This document shows, piece by piece, positions 63,596-64,000 of a stretch of 64,000 nt of DNA. The translations under genes were made by a program, and so were the position numbers. The first letter of the stretch is position 1. Every line of letters begins with the position of its first letter. Below the pieces are notes generated by a model. It had not been told where the DNA came from. It ran no database searches and was given only the letters and a program-made list of their open reading frames with translations. The stretch is from Aphanothece hegewaldii CCALA 016 (GTDB lineage: Bacteria > Cyanobacteriota > Cyanobacteriia > Cyanobacteriales > Microcystaceae), in the NCBI RefSeq assembly GCF_003007785.1, contig NZ_PXOH01000006.1, forward strand, positions 1 to 64,000, in the 5' to 3' direction.

Positions 63596-64000
63596 ATGTA
63601 TAAGTCTATTGTTGCTATCCTACTGATCATAGTCAGCTTTATGATAGTGAGTTGTTCCCCAGGGATCAGTAATTTACAAAGCTATGTCAATAATAAACAA
63701 GGGTATGGCTTTTTCTATCCTAACGGTTGGATACCCGTAGATGTTCAGAATGCTTCAGAGGGTGTGGATACCGTCTTTAGAGATTTTATCGAACGTAGCG
63801 AAAATCTAAGCGTTATTATTAGTTCTGTAGACAAAAATCAGCGTTTAGCAGATTTAGGCAGCGCGACGGATGTCGGTTATCATTTTCTTAGACGCTTAAA
63901 CGATGATCCTAATGTGAAACGAGATGTTGAGTTATTACAAGCTGATACCCTTGAAAACAAAGGAAAAACTTATTACATTTTAGAATATCTTGTACAGATG
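63596..64000 (+). CDS. cyanoP: PsbP-family PSII lipoprotein (CyanoP), cut by window edge
   Basis: 135 codons visible, no stop before the edge. A lipoprotein signal with lipobox IVSC (Cys about residue 19) is followed by the PsbP fold: SYVNNKQGYGFFYPNGWIPV, VDTVFRDFIERSENLSVII, then TYYILEY. CyanoP is a lumenal lipoprotein associated with PSII assembly. AAAGG lies just before the ATG at 63596. Confidence 0.92.
   Translation, partial: MYKSIVAILLIIVSFMIVSCSPGISNLQSYVNNKQGYGFFYPNGWIPVDVQNASEGVDTVFRDFIERSENLSVIISSVDKNQRLADLGSATDVGYHFLRRLNDDPNVKRDVELLQADTLENKGKTYYILEYLVQM

Overview
The window comes from a low-GC cyanobacterium. Evidence is dense GCGATCGC (HIP1) octamers plus petG, a CytM-like cytochrome, psb34, CyanoP and several cyanobacteria-specific hypothetical families. 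It is ordinary chromosome with small mobile debris: one IS605-type tnpB at the left edge, two MITE-like palindromes, heptamer repeats and a possible group II intron scrap. I see no tRNA, rRNA, CRISPR array or prophage, and I cannot name the species.

Layout. 1-0.75 kb: truncated tnpB with structured DNA at its end. 0.9-8.0 kb: alaS, a WGxxGxxG-CTERM protein, an SRPBCC protein plus zinc alcohol dehydrogenase pair, petG (minus) divergent from cytM, and a geranylgeranyl-reductase-family flavoprotein. 8.0-12.6 kb: structured RNA-like debris, an unrecognised 378-residue protein, a flavin amine oxidase and a divergent sugar:H+ symporter. 13.2-31.6 kb: one gene for a roughly 6,126-residue secreted RTX/VCBS/SBBP/LamG/PA14/Calx-beta protein, over a quarter of the window. 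32.1-35.6 kb: baeRF3-type protein, transglutaminase, gltS. 35.6-42.8 kb: a surface-glycan cluster (sulfotransferase, two GT2 enzymes, GMC oxidoreductase, flippase, PIG-V-like mannosyltransferase). 43.2-48.8 kb: PEP-CTERM protein, GH57 enzyme, M48 protease, DUF2721 and small proteins. 48.9-52.0 kb: a tight blaI / M56 protease / peroxiredoxin / MFS exporter operon. 52.0-57.4 kb: small membrane proteins, a coiled-coil protein, and an ADP-ribosylglycohydrolase divergent from a vWA (TROVE/DUF2828-like) protein with an extra C-terminal domain. 57.4-64 kb: pfkA, a toxin-antitoxin pair, a DUF6816 lumenal protein, a hybrid kinase lacking its phospho-acceptor histidine, psb34, a TPR protein and the start of cyanoP.

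Functionally the window combines photosynthetic accessory genes (petG, cytM, psb34, cyanoP) with cell-surface functions (giant RTX protein, sulfated-glycan cluster, PEP-CTERM and WGxxGxxG proteins) and stress modules. The items most worth following are the giant RTX protein with its recently amplified internal repeats, the vWA/Ro-like gene with an ADP-ribose hydrolase on one side and a GGCTGG-stem RNA candidate on the other, and the histidine-less hybrid kinase. Where several starts were possible I chose between them using Shine-Dalgarno sequences, domain boundaries or spacing to the upstream gene, and said so; these starts are inferences.
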